Below, piece by piece: positions 62,397 through 64,000 of a stretch of 64,000 nt of DNA. The stretch is taken from the NCBI RefSeq assembly GCF_001536285.1, contig NZ_FAOZ01000019.1, positions 100,214-164,213 of the forward strand, given 5' to 3'. Every line of letters begins with the position of its first letter. Position 1 is the stretch's first letter. The position numbers and the translations under genes were made by a program. Origin of the DNA: Parafrankia irregularis (GTDB taxonomy: Bacteria > Actinomycetota > Actinomycetes > Frankiales > Frankiaceae). The notes beneath the pieces are model-generated. The model had not been told where the DNA came from. It saw only the letters and a program-made list of their open reading frames with translations, and searched no databases.

Positions 62397-63446
62397 CTAT
62401 ACCGCCAGGCCCGACGGCCGCCTGCGGGCGGTGGGCAGGAGGGACGGGTGCTGGACGAAGTGATCAACCCCGGGAAGGTCCGTGCCGGGAGGCACGATTT
62501 TGTCGATGGCGTCGAGCACGTCGTTGTCGAGGTCGACATCGGCTGCGTCGAGCGCGTCCTCGAGGTGCTTCATCGTCCTCGGCCCGATGATCGTCGAGGT
62601 GATCGCGGGATGGCTGGCGACGAACGCCATGGCCAGCTCGGTCAGGGTGAGGCCGGCCTGGTCGGCGACGGTGCGCAGGGCATCCACAGCGTCGAACCGG
62701 GCCGGGTCGGCGCGCTCGGCGGCCGAGCTGACCGTGCCCTGCATGAAGGGGCTGGTCGGGTCGTACCGCGAGCCGTTCGCGGGCTCCTGGCCGCGCTGGT
62801 ACTTGCCGGTCAGCCAGCCGCCGGCGAGCGGGCTCCACGGGATGACCGCCATGCGGTGCCGCTGGCAGGCGGGCAGCACCGAACGCTCGATCGACCGCGC
62901 GAAGATCGAGTACTGCGGCTGTTCGCAGACGAACCGTTCGCTGTTGCGGCGGGCGGCCGCCCACTGGGCCTCGACGATCCAGTCGGCGGGAAACGACGAC
63001 GAGCCCAGGTAAAGGACCTTGCCCTGGCGCACGAGGTCGGTCAGCGCACCCAGGGTCTCCTCGAGATCGGTGGTCCAGTCGAGCTTGTGGATCTGGAAGA
63101 GGTCGATGCGGTCGGTGCCCAGCCGACGCAGACTGCCCTCGACGGCCTGCGTGATCCATCGCCGCGACGATCCCCGCTGGAGCCGGCCGCCCATGGGGAA
63201 GTAGCACTTGGTCGCCAGGACCACGTCGTCCCGGCGTCCGGCGACCGCCTGCCCGACGATCTGCTCGGCCTGGCCGCCGGAGTACACGTCGGCGGTGTCG
63301 ATGAAGTTGATGCCGGCGTCCAGCGCCCGGCTGATCACCCGGACACTCTCGTCGGGATCGACGTTGCCGAGCCGGCCGAAGTTCATCGTGCCCAGGCACT
63401 GGCTGCTGACCTCGACGCCGGTTGTTCCGAACCTGCGGTATCTCAC
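62397..63446 (-). CDS. Aldo/keto reductase
   Basis: A protein of 349 residues with an NADPH-dependent AKR barrel: RRFGTTGVEVSSQCLGTMNF, the catalytic region AGINFIDTADVYSGGQAEQI (Asp, Tyr), VVLATKCYFPMG (Lys), RIDLFQIHKLDW (His) and the C-terminal ASHPAITSTIIGPRTMKHLE for NADPH. The substrate is unknown. GTG 63446 gives the normal N-terminus VRYRRFG; the frame stays open upstream but without family similarity. The neighbour on the same strand is an amidohydrolase. Confidence 0.93.
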   Translation of the reverse strand: MRYRRFGTTGVEVSSQCLGTMNFGRLGNVDPDESVRVISRALDAGINFIDTADVYSGGQAEQIVGQAVAGRRDDVVLATKCYFPMGGRLQRGSSRRWITQAVEGSLRRLGTDRIDLFQIHKLDWTTDLEETLGALTDLVRQGKVLYLGSSSFPADWIVEAQWAAARRNSERFVCEQPQYSIFARSIERSVLPACQRHRMAVIPWSPLAGGWLTGKYQRGQEPANGSRYDPTSPFMQGTVSSAAERADPARFDAVDALRTVADQAGLTLTELAMAFVASHPAITSTIIGPRTMKHLEDALDAADVDLDNDVLDAIDKIVPPGTDLPGVDHFVQHPSLLPTARRRPSGLAV

Positions 63447-63462
63447 GTCGCCCCCGTCACTG

Positions 63463-63502
63463 GGATAGCTGGATGGCCGGATGGCCGGATGGCCGGATAG
63501 CT
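63463..63502. repeat. 8-bp tandem repeat between the reductase and amidohydrolase genes
   Basis: GGATGGCC occurs three times in a row (63471-63494), flanked on both sides by GGATAGCT. Simple non-coding slippage repeat. Confidence 0.8.
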
Positions 63503-63544
63503 CTGGATGGCTCAGGGGACCTGGACGACGATCCGCATCCGCTG

Positions 63545-64000
63545 TCAGCCGGGGTGCTTCTCGGCGTAAAGCCGTGCCCATTCCTTGCGGGAGCGGATGG
63601 CGGTGTCGACATCCGTCGCGATGGCGCGCCGGGCGCCGACGGTGGCCCGCTCGCGGGGGATCTCGGCGAACGGGTCCCAGTTGAAGAACCGGCAGGCGTT
63701 CTCCCAGGTGATCTTGTTGATCTCCTCGTCGGTCGCTCCGGCGCCGTTCAGCTCGTTGAGGACGAACTCGGGCGCGTCCGGCCAGATCGAGTCGGAATGC
63801 GGGTAGTCGCACTCCCAGGCGATGTTGTCGATGCCGATCTCGCGGCGCAGCTTCAGCGAGGTCGGGTCGGTGACGTAGCAGGCCAGGGAGTGCTCGCGGA
63901 ACACCTCGCTGGGCAGCCGGCCACCGAAGTCGCGGCGTAGCCACTTCTGGTTGGTGTAGTGCCGGTCGCAGCGGTCGAGGTAGAACGGGATCCAGCCGAT
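63545..64000 (-). CDS. Amidohydrolase (partial, continues past the window end)
   Basis: The C-terminal 151 residues of an amidohydrolase-2 family protein. The frame is open to the last base and reads IGWIPFYLDRCDRHYTNQKW at its start. IAWECDYPHSDSIWPDAPEF carries the conserved metal-site Asp of the family. Such proteins decarboxylate or hydrolyse carboxylic substrates in catabolism. The gene is on the same strand as the reductase, 98 bp upstream of it. The N-terminal half is missing from the window. Confidence 0.85.
   Translation of the reverse strand: MGWIPFYLDRCDRHYTNQKWLRRDFGGRLPSEVFREHSLACYVTDPTSLKLRREIGIDNIAWECDYPHSDSIWPDAPEFVLNELNGAGATDEEINKITWENACRFFNWDPFAEIPRERATVGARRAIATDVDTAIRSRKEWARLYAEKHPG

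Overview
The window is high-GC DNA from an actinobacterium. The backbone order (disA, radA and an LpqE-type lipoprotein facing carD, ispD, ispF, cysS and rlmB) is the conserved block known from Mycobacterium. A conservon, a PknG-like kinase, many GTG starts and strong G/C third-position bias suggest a filamentous or Frankia-like lineage. That placement is an inference; no rRNA or tRNA was seen.

Layout. 1-5.0 kb: a small catabolic cluster (MhpD-type hydratase, IclR regulator, FAD/Fe-S oxidoreductase). 5.3-9.1 kb: disA, radA and lpqE-like on the minus strand. 10.4-14.4 kb: carD, ispD, ispF, a PPOX-type oxidoreductase and cysS. 14.6-19.6 kb: a minus-strand phospho-signalling cluster (FHA protein, a possible 40-residue peptide, PP2C phosphatase, PknG-like kinase), each large protein with a zinc ribbon. 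19.9-23.7 kb: rlmB, a GAF-EAL protein and a secreted 3D-domain-like lipoprotein. 23.8-29.6 kb: a minus-strand operon that looks like a surface-polysaccharide machine (small membrane protein, family 2 glycosyltransferase, membrane-anchored sugar-binding-like protein, WecB epimerase, secreted DUF2334 deacetylase-like protein). Three of its four junctions are 4-bp GTGA overlaps. 29.6-31.3 kb is gene-poor. 31.3-34.4 kb: a NarL-type sensor kinase and an HTH regulator. 34.7-39.1 kb: a complete conservon (CvnA-D), followed by two unassigned genes and a secreted protein. 41.5-47.7 kb: a DUF3307-like membrane protein, a tandem cyclase-homology protein, a tiny Trp/Gly/His-rich peptide gene, an unknown protein, a receptor Ser/Thr kinase and a lipoprotein. 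48-50.5 kb: a DUF692/MNIO enzyme overlapping a TIGR04222 membrane protein with a Gly/Cys tail. 50.6-58 kb: a DUF2278-LTD protein, a tyrosine phosphatase and two large secreted proteins. 58.3-64 kb: TetR, a phosphotransferase, two lipoproteins (DUF4333-like, GH6), an aldo/keto reductase and the end of an amidohydrolase.

Two loci stand out. One is an unannotated 54-codon gene (43518-43682, minus) with its own ribosome-binding site and a strong downstream hairpin. Its N-terminus matches the lasso-peptide leader pattern, but its core has no Asp or Glu and consists of W-G-W-R-H-G repeats, so it cannot make a classical lasso ring. The other is the MNIO/TIGR04222 pair (48016-50521), in which an iron-enzyme fold is fused through a heptad repeat to a C-terminal partner-like region and overlaps the gene of a membrane protein ending in a Gly/Cys tail, a plausible modification substrate.

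The intergenic DNA also carries a family of related imperfect palindromes (core GGATTTYGG / CCRAAATCC) at 8.1-8.3, 22.7, 47.7, 47.9 and 51.9 kb, and a separate 75-bp repeat at 30.0 and 43.9 kb.
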